Shown piece after piece: positions 8,763-15,891 of a stretch of DNA of 40,211 bases. The DNA lies in NCBI GenBank assembly GCA_000252485.1, contig JH610982.1, positions 1-40,211 on the forward strand, in the 5' to 3' direction. The notes beneath the pieces are model-generated. The model was given only the letters and a program-made list of their open reading frames with translations, was not told the origin of the DNA and made no database searches. Numbering within the stretch: position 1 is the stretch's first letter; each line of letters starts with the position of its first letter. This DNA is from Prochloron didemni P4-Papua_New_Guinea (GTDB lineage Bacteria > Cyanobacteriota > Cyanobacteriia > Cyanobacteriales > Prochloraceae). The translations under genes and the position numbers were made by a program.

Positions 8763-8777
8763 TCAGAATAATTCTGA
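8763..8777. promoter_or_regulatory. Candidate PerR box
   Basis: TCAGAATAATTCTGA is a perfect 7-1-7 inverted repeat, the architecture of Fur/PerR operators. It covers the -10 of the peroxiredoxin promoter, in the region between peroxiredoxin and perR. Confidence 0.75.
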
Positions 8778-8793
8778 TTTAAGAAGAAGTCAA
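8765..8793 (-). promoter_or_regulatory. Peroxiredoxin promoter
   Basis: On the minus strand: TTGACT (8793-8788), 17 bp, TATTCT (8770-8765). This is a good sigma-70-type match located 38 nt from the start codon and overlapped by the PerR-type palindrome. Confidence 0.7.
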
Positions 8794-8938
8794 TGGCTAT
8801 AAATACCTAATTAGAAGAAATGTTGCAAATTAGCTAGGATTGGCTGAAAAAGCTACTATAGTATTAGAATTCAGAACGAAGCAGAAAAGCGATCGCTAAC
8901 CTTTAAGGCTCTAGCGGTAGTAAACCAAGGGGTGGAAG

Positions 8939-9364
8939 ATGAGGAAACAAGAATTGAGGAATGTTATTGTCAATACTTTGAAATCCAAGGGTTTGAGGGT
9001 TACGCCTCAGCGGTTTGCTGTTTACGCCAATCTTCGTTCCCGCAAAGACCATCCCACGGCAGAGCAAATCTTGAACGATCTGAATCAGGATTCTCCTACT
9101 TCTTCTCAGGCGACAGTTTATAGTTCCCTCATCGCCTTGCGCAAGGTTGGTTTGGTTAGGGAAGTATTGCTGGAAGAGGGAGTGTCTCGTTACGATGCCA
9201 ATATGGAAGCGCACCACCACTTTCACTGTCGTCAGTGCGGCACGATTAAAGATGTACCTTGGACTACATTTGATAGTTTGAATTTAGGACGATTGTATCC
9301 TTCTATGCAAGCGGAAAGCTATGAGGTGACTGTTCGGGGTTTGTGTGATAAGTGTAGTCAATAG
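8939..9364 (+). CDS. perR: PerR-type Fur-family peroxide-responsive repressor
   Basis: A 141-residue Fur-family DNA-binding protein. The N-terminal winged helix (VTPQRFAVYANL ... SQATVYSSLIALRKVGLV) is followed by the metal-sensing AHHHFHCRQCG segment and a second CDKC pair; C97, C100, C136 and C139 form the structural zinc site. The histidine cluster at 92-96 would hold the regulatory iron or manganese whose oxidation releases DNA (family knowledge). It is divergent from the peroxiredoxin and probably controls it and itself. ATG at 8939 follows a purine-rich GGGGTGGAAG. The stop codon TAG is immediately followed by twelve copies of a TTGATAG heptamer. Confidence 0.92.
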   Translation: MRKQELRNVIVNTLKSKGLRVTPQRFAVYANLRSRKDHPTAEQILNDLNQDSPTSSQATVYSSLIALRKVGLVREVLLEEGVSRYDANMEAHHHFHCRQCGTIKDVPWTTFDSLNLGRLYPSMQAESYEVTVRGLCDKCSQ

Positions 9365-9446
9365 TTGATAGTTGATAGTTGATAGTTGATAGTTGATAGT
9401 TGATAGTTGATAGTTGATAGTTGATAGTTGATAGTTGATAGTTGAT
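9363..9446. repeat. TTGATAG heptamer array, about 12 copies
   Basis: Pure 7-bp tandem repeat starting in the perR stop codon. Heptamer arrays (STRR sequences) are known from filamentous cyanobacteria. Confidence 0.95.
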
Positions 9447-9546
9447 ATAGCGTTTCGCGCTGGTGTCGTTACATGCTACATTTTTTATACAAAAGTGCTG
9501 CATCTGCTGCATCACCTTTGTACAAAGCGAAAGGGGCATTTTTCTT
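9447..9546. repeat. 100-bp dispersed repeat (GTCGTTACATGCTACATTTT type)
   Basis: Also present at about 13302-13578, where it is split by a MITE, and inverted at 19867-19975. It contains CTTTTGTACAAAG-like complementary segments. Function unknown. Confidence 0.8.
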
Positions 9547-9616
9547 ATCCACCTCTTAATTGTTCATTGTTAATTGTTCATTGCTCATTGCTATAGTTGA
9601 CAGTTGACAGTTGACA

Positions 9617-9760
9617 TCAGTATAGTAAATCTTCATCTGAGTCGGGTAAATCAATCTTTTGAGATTGCAGCGATCGCCAAAATTGCCGAAGCCCTTCATC
9701 CCCAGAGTTCAGTTGAATTTGCCCCACTAATCGAATATCAACCAAATGACGATGACCAGA
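9617..9760 (-). CDS. Hypothetical protein, probably truncated
   Basis: A short minus-strand frame reading SGHRHLVDIRLVGQIQLNS...FWRSLQ and ending with a natural-looking acidic tail (DSDEDLLY). Upstream the frame merges into the ACAACCA heptamer array, which supplies only low-complexity residues, so the true start is unclear or the 5-prime end was lost. No family recognised with confidence. Confidence 0.35.
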   Translation of the reverse strand, partial: SGHRHLVDIRLVGQIQLNSGDEGLRQFWRSLQSQKIDLPDSDEDLLY

Positions 9761-9770
9761 TTTAAGAAAT

Positions 9771-9829
9771 AACCAACAACAAACAACCAACAACCAACAA
9801 CCAACAACAAACAACCAACAACCAACAAC
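9771..9829. repeat. AACCAAC heptamer array
   Basis: Imperfect 7-bp array of ACAACCA/ACAACAA units between the DUF554 stop codon and the short hypothetical frame. Confidence 0.85.
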
Positions 9830-10569
9830 TAATTAATTATTGTATTCACTAGCCAATAAATAAAAGGGGCTAAGGCGAGAGCGGGAAGGAACGAAGCAAT
9901 TCTGATGTGACCTACTTCTAATATATTCAGTCCCATACCCAAAATCATTAGTCCTCCCACACCAGTAATCAGGAAAATGCGAGGATCGCTGGCAGGGTTT
10001 GGTAGGATTGTAGTTAATTGGCCAGCAGCTAGAGAAATAGCTCCTTGATAAAGGAGAATTAAGATAGTGGAAAAACCGACTCCAATGCCATAAGTAGTAG
10101 TTAAAGCAATGGAGGCTATACCGTCCATGGCCGCTTTTAAACCAAGCAAGGTAATATCTCCAGTAATGCCGTTATTGAAACTGCCAATAATGGCCATAGG
10201 ACCGACACAAAAGAGCAAACTGGCTGCTACAAATCCTTCGCTAAAACTGCCTTTCCCGCGAAAACGGGCTTTCAACCAATTGCCGAGATTATTTAAACGT
10301 TCTTCTAATTGCCAATATTCTCCTAATATACCTCCCAAAATGATTGTTATTACTGCCAGAATTATTCCATCTACCGATCCTGCTTTGGCATTGTTTAAAC
10401 TACCGGCCATTCTCGTACCAATAGTTAATGTGACTAAACCCAATCCTTGAGTGACAATGAGTTGAGTTTTTTGATTGAAGCGGCTTTTGAATAACAAGCC
10501 AAGACTTGTTCCTATGATTACTGTGAGGATGTTAATCCAGGTTCCGCTTGTTTTTGCCCAAAAATCCAT
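9829..10569 (-). CDS. DUF554-family membrane protein
   Basis: A 246-residue, very hydrophobic protein with about six or seven membrane segments (for example TWINILTVIIGTSLGLLF at the start, VDGIILAVITIILGGILG, and LMILGMGLNILEVG near the end). The conserved GPMAIIGSFNNGITGD and LKAAMDGIASIAL segments are typical of the DUF554/YqgA family, thought to be inner-membrane transport-like proteins of unknown substrate. The length is normal. Heptamer arrays lie at both ends: a TTGATAG run just upstream of the start and AACCAAC units at the stop. No operon partner. Confidence 0.88.
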   Translation of the reverse strand: MDFWAKTSGTWINILTVIIGTSLGLLFKSRFNQKTQLIVTQGLGLVTLTIGTRMAGSLNNAKAGSVDGIILAVITIILGGILGEYWQLEERLNNLGNWLKARFRGKGSFSEGFVAASLLFCVGPMAIIGSFNNGITGDITLLGLKAAMDGIASIALTTTYGIGVGFSTILILLYQGAISLAAGQLTTILPNPASDPRIFLITGVGGLMILGMGLNILEVGHIRIASFLPALALAPFIYWLVNTIIN

Positions 10570-10575
10570 CTATAC

Positions 10576-10679
10576 TAGTTGATAGTTGATAGTTGATAGT
10601 TTCTCAGTGTAAAACAAACAACCAACAACAAACAACCAACAACAAACAACCAACAACAAACAACCAACAACCAACAACT
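10576..10679. repeat. Two heptamer arrays between GST and DUF554 genes
   Basis: About three TTGATAG units (10577-10600) and a longer AACAACC/AACAACA array (10614-10679). The intergenic region contains essentially nothing else. Confidence 0.85.
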
Positions 10680-10681
10680 AA

Positions 10682-11338
10682 TTAATTCTTTTTCATCAAT
10701 TTCTTCATGCTTGAACGAAAAGCTTTTATTGCTTCGGGATTGGGTTGGGTTTGCTGCCAGCTGGGACGTTCGGAAAGGCGCTCGCACCATGCTTGTAGCC
10801 TAGGGTAATCATCCAGGTTCATGCGGACACTAGGCAACCAAGGAACGATGGTTCCAGCAACAATATCTGCCCGAGTGAGACTTTCCCCAGTAAAATAAGA
10901 ATTGTCATCTAAATGTTGGCTGAAAAAAGTCAACACGGTAGTTATTTTTGCTCGACACTTTTCTAGTTCCGTTTCTTCCTTTTTGCTAATACCCATCATG
11001 TGGGCTATTAGGGGAGCTATAGCCGGGGCAAGTTCGTTTGCACTTATCATTTCTACCATGCGCACTATGGCTAAGTCTTGGGGATTAGTTGGTAATAGTG
11101 CTGGTTTTGGATATTTAGCTTCTAGATAGTCTAAAATAGCTAGGGATTCGATAATTTTTAGGTTATTATCTATTAAGGCGGGGGCGTGATGAAAGGGGTT
11201 TACTTCTAGAAAATCAGGTTCCATTTGGTCTCCATTTAATTGGAGCCTAATTTCTTCAAATTCAATTTCTTTTTCTAACAAGGCGATCCAAACTCGACGA
11301 GTATTCCAAGAAACGGCGTGGTTGTAGAATTTTAGCAT
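10682..11338 (-). CDS. Glutathione S-transferase family protein
   Basis: A 218-residue cytosolic GST. The N-terminal thioredoxin-like domain (MLKFYNHAVSWNTRRVWIAL) has the usual glutathione-site features NPFHHAPAL and IIESLAILDYLEAKYP; the latter is the conserved E-S pair that holds the gamma-glutamyl group. An all-helical C-terminal domain follows (DNSYFTGESLTRADIVAGTIVPWLP is the folding motif). The frame extends 56 codons further upstream, but that part reads through a GC-rich intergenic repeat; ATG at 11338 gives the standard N-terminus. Substrate unknown; general detoxification or oxidative-stress role by family. Confidence 0.9.
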   Translation of the reverse strand: MLKFYNHAVSWNTRRVWIALLEKEIEFEEIRLQLNGDQMEPDFLEVNPFHHAPALIDNNLKIIESLAILDYLEAKYPKPALLPTNPQDLAIVRMVEMISANELAPAIAPLIAHMMGISKKEETELEKCRAKITTVLTFFSQHLDDNSYFTGESLTRADIVAGTIVPWLPSVRMNLDDYPRLQAWCERLSERPSWQQTQPNPEAIKAFRSSMKKLMKKN

Positions 11339-12045
11339 TAGATCAATTGGGATTGAGATGTTTTTAACTGCAGATGAACTCACAGGGGCAATTTGATTGC
11401 CCCCCCTTGGTCCCCCCCCACTGGGGGAAACAGGGGACTCACGGGGGCTAGACAAATATATAGGTACGATATAGACGGACATGATATCACAGGCAAGATG
11501 CCTCACAGGGGCTATTTGATTGCCCCCCCTTGGTCCCCCCCACTGGGGGAAACAGGGGAGGAACAGAGGCTAGACAAATATATGGGTACGATATAGATGG
11601 AAATAATATCACAGGCAAGATGCCTCACAGGCAAGATGTCTCACAGGCAAGATGTCTCACAGGCAAGATGCCTGTGCCACGATGAATGCAGATGAATTAA
11701 TGAGTAATTTTCTTGATTGTATTATATTATAGGGTTTCTTGGTCGTGAGGTACATCTACGTATCCAGCCTATGAACCTGTTTAGTATTGAGTATTGCAAC
11801 CGGCAGGTTGCTGTATAACTATCAACTGTCCACTATCAACTATCAAGTGCGATATATGATAAGTACCTAGGCAAAATTAATTGGATATTCGCTCAATGCG
11901 GTCGCTTGTATTTATGGGTTGCGGTGCGTTGCGCACGCGAAGCGCCGCTCTTAGCGCCCGCACCCTACAATGGGAATCAAAATTATATACAAATAATTTT
12001 GCACGACTACTTCATGATTCTTGTCAAGATTAGTGGAAAATAAGA
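11339..12045. other. Intergenic, dominated by a tandem duplication
   Basis: Holds a 122-bp tandem duplication and 16-bp repeats (11381-11674), a TATCAACTGTC heptamer-like patch near 11817-11846 and a GTGCGTTGCGC...GCGCCCGCACCC inverted repeat near 11919-11968. Reading frames here come from the repeats. No gene supported. Confidence 0.6.
11381..11674. repeat. Tandem duplication (about 122 bp, two copies) followed by 16-bp tandem repeats
   Basis: Unit 1 (11381-11503) and unit 2 (11504-11625) are nearly identical, each starting CACAGGGGC and ending CAGGCAAGATGCCT. Three more CACAGGCAAGATGYCT 16-mers follow. The same core occurs inverted at 19004-19023 and as a tandem run at 21318-21398. Confidence 0.85.
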
Positions 12046-12894
12046 ATGAAACAATTGCCCTTTAAACAAGTGGATGTTTTTACGGATCGCCCTTTTCGGG
12101 GCAACCCTTTGGCTGTAATTATTAATGCAGATGAATTGAGCCAAGAGGAAATGCAGCACATTGCTCATTGGACCAATCTCTCGGAAACTGCTTTTATTTG
12201 TTCTTCAACTAAAGCTGACTATCGGGTGAGGATTTTTACTCCTCAGAGCGAATTGCCTTTTGCCGGACATCCCACCATTGGTTCAGCTCACGTAGTGAGA
12301 GAAGCTGGGATTGTGGACAAAAATGTCACTGGTTTTACTCAAGAATGTGGGGCTGGTGTAATTGCTTTGAAACTAGATGAGGAAAATAATATTTACGCTC
12401 GGGTTCCTCAACCTAAGCTATTAGATTGCAACTTAGAAGTAAAGGAGTTGGCAAGGGCAATTGCTGCTAATTATTTGATTGAACCTATTTTAATTGATGT
12501 GGGGCCTCTTTGGTTGGTTGCTCGTCTTGAAAGTGGGGCAGAAGTGAGTGGATTACAGGTTAATTTTGACCGATTAACTGGGTTGAGTCAAGAGGCAGGA
12601 ATGACAGGAGTTACTGTATATGCTTTTCAAGAAGATAGAACGGTGCAAGTGCGTTCTTTTGCTCCGGCTCAGGGAGTACCAGAGGACCCGGTTTGTGGTA
12701 GCGGAAATGCAGCGGTAGCGGCTCATCTTAAAGCTACTGGGCAGCGAGAATATGTGGGGGATAGTTATCTTGCTTATCAAGGGGAAGCTTTGGGAAGAGA
12801 TGGTAGGGTTAGAGTTTGTTTTGAAGGGGAGGATATTCTTATTGGTGGTGTGGCAGTTACAGTTATTAATGGCACTGTATTAGTTGAGAGTTGA
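12046..12894 (+). CDS. PhzF-family isomerase/epimerase-like protein
   Basis: A 282-residue member of the PhzF (diaminopimelate-epimerase fold) family. The N-terminal QVDVFTDRPFRGNPLAVI and WTNLSETAFI carry the family signature; E47 is the expected catalytic glutamate. SELPFAGHPTIGSAHV and, near residue 214, DPVCGSGNAAVAAHL complete the two symmetrical lobes. PhzF itself isomerises a phenazine precursor, but most homologues, including cyanobacterial ones, have unknown substrates and no phenazine genes are present. ATG at 12046 follows AAGAATG without a strong ribosome-binding site. The stop codon lies at the start of a TTGATAG/TTGACAG heptamer array. Confidence 0.9.
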   Translation: MKQLPFKQVDVFTDRPFRGNPLAVIINADELSQEEMQHIAHWTNLSETAFICSSTKADYRVRIFTPQSELPFAGHPTIGSAHVVREAGIVDKNVTGFTQECGAGVIALKLDEENNIYARVPQPKLLDCNLEVKELARAIAANYLIEPILIDVGPLWLVARLESGAEVSGLQVNFDRLTGLSQEAGMTGVTVYAFQEDRTVQVRSFAPAQGVPEDPVCGSGNAAVAAHLKATGQREYVGDSYLAYQGEALGRDGRVRVCFEGEDILIGGVAVTVINGTVLVES

Positions 12895-12941
12895 TAGTTG
12901 ATAGTTGACAGTTGATAGTTGACAGTTGATAGTTGACAGTT
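12893..12941. repeat. TTGATAG/TTGACAG heptamer array
   Basis: Alternating TTGATAG and TTGACAG units immediately after (and overlapping) the PhzF-family stop codon. Confidence 0.85.
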
Positions 12942-13192
12942 AATGCATTAACTGGAATGGCTTGACATATCTAATGTTATAGGATAGATTGAGGCGATTC
13001 TATGGGTTGAGAAACCGGGTTTCTTGCACAAATTTCAGCATTAATCCCTAAAATAATAGGAGAAACCCGGTTTCTGGGCTGAAATCTATTTTCTTTGTTA
13101 TTTGTTGTTTGTTGTTGGTTATTTGATTTTACAATAGTTAGAGCAGTTACCAGGGAGCAGTTACCAGTCACCAGTAATCAATTTTTCATATA

Positions 13193-13294
13193 TAGGACTT
13201 ACGCAAATAATTCTAGAAACCGGGTTTCTGACCTGGATTGAACGGCTCAAATCAAGATTTTTTGTAGAGAAACCCGGTTTCTGCGTAAGTCCTG
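13193..13294. repeat. AGGACTTACGCA-ended element
   Basis: Left AGGACTTACGCA, right TGCGTAAGTCCTG, with GAAACCGGGTTTCT arms inside. ATATAT lies on both sides, consistent with a short target duplication. Confidence 0.75.
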
Positions 13295-13369
13295 ATATAT
13301 AGCGCTTCGCTCCTAAAGTGTCGTTACATGCTACATTTTTTAGACAAAAGTGCTGCATCTGCTGCATCA

Positions 13370-13536
13370 GGGTGCGGTCAAAAGTAGTTGCTGATGTTGC
13401 GGTAACGCCAGTGTTAGGTAAATCTGGAGTACCCCCTATCCCCCCAAACCCCCCTTAATAAGGGGGGGCCCGGCTCCCCCCTTTTGAAGGGGGGCTGGGG
13501 GGGATCCTGTTTCACCAACGGGTTTTGACCACATCC
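13370..13536. repeat. GGGTGYGGTC-ended MITE with 9-bp target duplication
   Basis: Ends GGGTGCGGTCAAAAGTAG and GGATGTGGTC (inverted). GCTGCATCA is found at 13361-13369 and 13537-13545. The insertion splits the 100-bp dispersed repeat known intact at 9447-9546. The interior is largely a CCCCCTTAATAAGGGGG-type repeat. Confidence 0.85.
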
Positions 13537-13682
13537 GCTGCATCACCTTTGTACAAAGCGAAAGGGGCATTTTTCTTATTAACCTCTTAATTGTTCATTG
13601 TTAATTGTTCATTGCTCATTGCTATAACTGCTATAATAAAACTCTTCGTTGTTAATTGTTTATTCTTAATTATTGGTTGTAT

Positions 13683-13924
13683 ATGAAAGGCAAGCAAGTA
13701 TTACTCACTGGTGGAACTGGGGGATTGGGATTGGGGGTAACGCCAGCAGTACTGGCTCGCGGCGCTGTGGTGACAATCCCTTATCAAAGGGAAACCAACC
13801 TGCAAAGGCTGAAAAACAAACTACCCGCTGCCGATTTCGCTCGGATCCGCTTTGTCAAAGCAGACCTCTATGGAGAATCTGTAGTAGAACAACTGGTTAA
13901 CGACCTGGGACGAGTAGATTTGAC
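13683..13924 (+). pseudogene. SDR-family oxidoreductase, N-terminal fragment
   Basis: Starts MKGKQVLLTGGTGGLGLGV: the nucleotide-binding TGGTGGLG glycine motif of short-chain dehydrogenases. It continues through IRFVKADLYG and VNDLGRVD, after which the sequence enters an IS200/IS605 element. The matching C-terminal piece is at 15737-15871. Roughly 120 residues of the middle, including the expected Ser-Tyr-Lys catalytic region, are missing from both pieces, so this is not a clean insertion and the gene is dead. ATG at 13683 is preferred over an upstream start inside repeat sequence. Confidence 0.85.
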
Positions 13925-13934
13925 CCTCCCCGCT

Positions 13935-15224
13935 CTAAAGAGACGGGGATTCGCAAGCAGCCCAATAATGGACTCTTACAGGCGTAGTCAAAGCGCCACT
14001 ACTGACTCCTTCAAGACATAATCCCAAAGTTGCCGCTACTTTTCTTAAAATGTTGGCTGCACCATTGCAGTCCGCATTAATCAAAACACGATTGCGAGTA
14101 CGATATAATCCTCTTTTAATTCGTTTCCCAGATGCCTTCCAATTATCGGGTTTTTCACCGTAGACAGGAATAATATCGCCGTCAAGAAAACTAGCTTGCG
14201 AGGTATAAGATTCTTCGGTTTCTATAAATTGAATTGCATAAATTTCACAGAGTTCGTGGATTCGCTGTTTAAGTTTTGCTGTCGGTATTTGTACAAACTT
14301 TTGGTTATTTTTTCCACCAATATCAATACCGTCTTTTTGGCCTTTGTTCCAGCCAAAGACTATCCGACCGATGCCATTTTCTAAACAATGATTGATTACC
14401 AGTCTTGCTGCTTTATTAACTGCGTCTTGAGTTTGACGATTGCGCTTTTCCGTAATGTTCGCAAGACGCTTAGACCAGAATCCTTGAGGCTTTCCTTCTT
14501 TTATCGTGGCTATTTGTTTGTTATACCATTGGTTGACGGATTTAAGATGCCTCCCATCAATAATGAAACTTGTTCCCACATTAGTCACGCAGGTCAACCA
14601 ATTACCTAGGCCGTGGTCAATTCCTAAAACTTTTTCAGGGTCTCCCTCATGAGTTCTCTCCAAGGTCGATTTCCTTTGATAAACATATTCCACATAAAAG
14701 CAGCCGTGACGTGGAAGGATGCGAATCTCCTTGATTTTCTCCCAGTCCAAATTAGAAGCCATGGGAAGATAAAAATTTTCTAAGCCAAACCAAGCTTTAA
14801 CGCTTTTTCCTAGAGGAACTCTAATTCCTTTCTCGGTTAGCTTCAACCATCTCTTTGGGTAAGAAACGGTAAACAAACCTTTTTTTCGGTACTTAGGAGG
14901 TCGAGGCTTGTTTTCTATTTTTTTCTCCTTGAATAATTTTAAAAGTTGACGGAAACTCACCAATGCCTCAACAACACCATTGCAAATTTGTTGGGCGCTT
15001 GAAGCATACATGGCCCGGAAGTGACGATTCCATTTCATTTGCCGACACAGCTCTCCTTTTCCCACAAAGCGATTCTCCTTAAACCATATTTGGCGAGCAT
15101 AGTAGACAGAACAATTGAAAACCTTGTTGGCCTCGCCGCACAAGTATTCGAGAATAGCGCTCAGGTTTTTGTCTGGATGCAACAAGTTTTGTTGACAGCC
15201 AATGTTGATTTGCTTCTTGTTCAT
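13935..15224 (-). CDS. tnpB: TnpB, RNA-guided nuclease of IS200/IS605 element
   Basis: A 429-residue TnpB. RuvC-I aspartate is in VLGIDHGLGNWL (D203) and RuvC-III aspartate in INADCNGAANIL (D385). The usual RuvC-II glutamate motif is replaced by GRIVFGWNKGQK (residues 286-297); E337/E338 in TEESYTSQ are candidate substitutes. The usual CxxC...CxxC zinc finger between YTSQ and NAD is absent: ASFLDGDI replaces the first pair. TnpB proteins are guided by an omega RNA overlapping the 3-prime end of the gene (family knowledge); here the stop codon lies inside the terminal hairpin at 13928-13948. The gene has no visible frameshift, unlike its tnpA partner, so it may still be under selection. Confidence 0.88.
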   Translation of the reverse strand: MNKKQINIGCQQNLLHPDKNLSAILEYLCGEANKVFNCSVYYARQIWFKENRFVGKGELCRQMKWNRHFRAMYASSAQQICNGVVEALVSFRQLLKLFKEKKIENKPRPPKYRKKGLFTVSYPKRWLKLTEKGIRVPLGKSVKAWFGLENFYLPMASNLDWEKIKEIRILPRHGCFYVEYVYQRKSTLERTHEGDPEKVLGIDHGLGNWLTCVTNVGTSFIIDGRHLKSVNQWYNKQIATIKEGKPQGFWSKRLANITEKRNRQTQDAVNKAARLVINHCLENGIGRIVFGWNKGQKDGIDIGGKNNQKFVQIPTAKLKQRIHELCEIYAIQFIETEESYTSQASFLDGDIIPVYGEKPDNWKASGKRIKRGLYRTRNRVLINADCNGAANILRKVAATLGLCLEGVSSGALTTPVRVHYWAACESPSL

Positions 15225-15269
15225 GGGTTTAGCTTACCTTATCTTGTAGATAGATGTCAAGTTGTCTAC

Positions 15270-15676
15270 TTTTGAAGGACGAATCTAAATCTTACCGTCA
15301 TAGCAATCATTCCGTGGGATTAGCCCACGTTCATTTGGTTTGGATACCCAAGCGTCGAATATTATTTTAATTGATGATGTTAAATCTCGTTTATCCGTTA
15401 TTTTGCATGAGGTCGCTACTGAAAATGGTTGGTTTATCAAAGCTATTTCCATAGCCCCCGACCATGTTCATCTCTTGGTGGAACATGGCTCGGGGGTTGC
15501 AATTCATCAAATTGTCAAGGCTTTTAAAGGGCGTTCTTCAAGAATGCAACGCCCAAGAATTTCCCCATTTATGCAAACTTCCTAGCTTGTGGACTCGTAG
15601 TTATTTTTATGACACGACCGGGAAAGTTAGTACGACGAAAATCATAGATTATATTAACGATCCTCACCATTCCTAA
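15270..15676 (+). pseudogene. tnpA: TnpA (IS200-type Y1 transposase), frameshifted
   Basis: Three frames together spell one Y1 transposase. Frame one: SYRHSNHSVGLAHVHLVWIP, then a stop at about 15366. Frame two: VATENGWFIKAISIAPDHVH, with the HUH motif in DHVHLLVEHGSGVAIHQIV. Frame three: QEFPHLCKLPSLWTRSYFYD, ending KIIDYINDPHHS, with the catalytic tyrosine region. Two frameshifts therefore inactivate the gene. It is divergent from tnpB. Confidence 0.85.
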
Positions 15677-15736
15677 TGGCGAATAAATTCGCTGTGTCGC
15701 TTTTCCACCCCGCTCTAAAGAGGCGGGGCTACCAAG

Positions 15737-15871
15737 CTCCCGTCTTTTTCTCGTGCAGATGCAGATAAATGGGTCAAACCGGAATCTTTAGGGGAAGTCA
15801 TTTGTTTTTTAGCATCCGCAGCAGCAAAAGATGTGAGCGGTGCTACTATTCCAGTTTATGGAGTGAGTTAA
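15737..15871 (+). pseudogene. SDR-family oxidoreductase, C-terminal fragment
   Basis: Reads ADADKWVKPESLGEVICFLA and then SGATIPVYGVS before a stop, the standard ending of an SDR enzyme. It is the continuation of the fragment at 13683-13924, separated by the IS200/IS605 element and missing the middle of the protein. Confidence 0.8.
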
Positions 15872-15891
15872 TGTAGCTCCATCTACTCAGT

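Larger units (their letters stand above)
12895..13682. other. Intergenic, nested repeats
   Basis: Contains in order: heptamer array; GAAACCGGGTTTCT inverted repeat (about 13005-13082); AGGACTTACGCA element (13193-13294); the 100-bp dispersed repeat split by a MITE (13302-13578); and TTGTTCA/TTGTTAA heptamers (13588-13625). No gene. Confidence 0.65.
13925..15735 (-). mobile_element. IS200/IS605-family element with tnpB and decayed tnpA
   Basis: A divergent tnpA (plus, frameshifted) and tnpB (minus) pair, as in the IS605 group. Near-identical 21-bp hairpins, in the same orientation, lie at both ends (13928-13948 and 15708-15728, CCCCGCTCTAAAGAG core), as expected for the subterminal hairpins recognised by TnpA. 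The element sits between the two pieces of an SDR gene. With tnpA broken it could move only with help in trans. Confidence 0.85.

Noticed and set aside
8440..8802. Plus-strand ORF opposite the peroxiredoxin gene
   Set aside because: It is an antisense shadow with low-complexity Gly/Ser composition, and its end crosses the promoter region.
11381..11674. Possible CRISPR-like repeats (CACAGGCAAGATGCCT)
   Set aside because: The 16-mers are directly adjacent, with no unique spacers. The larger unit is a plain tandem duplication.
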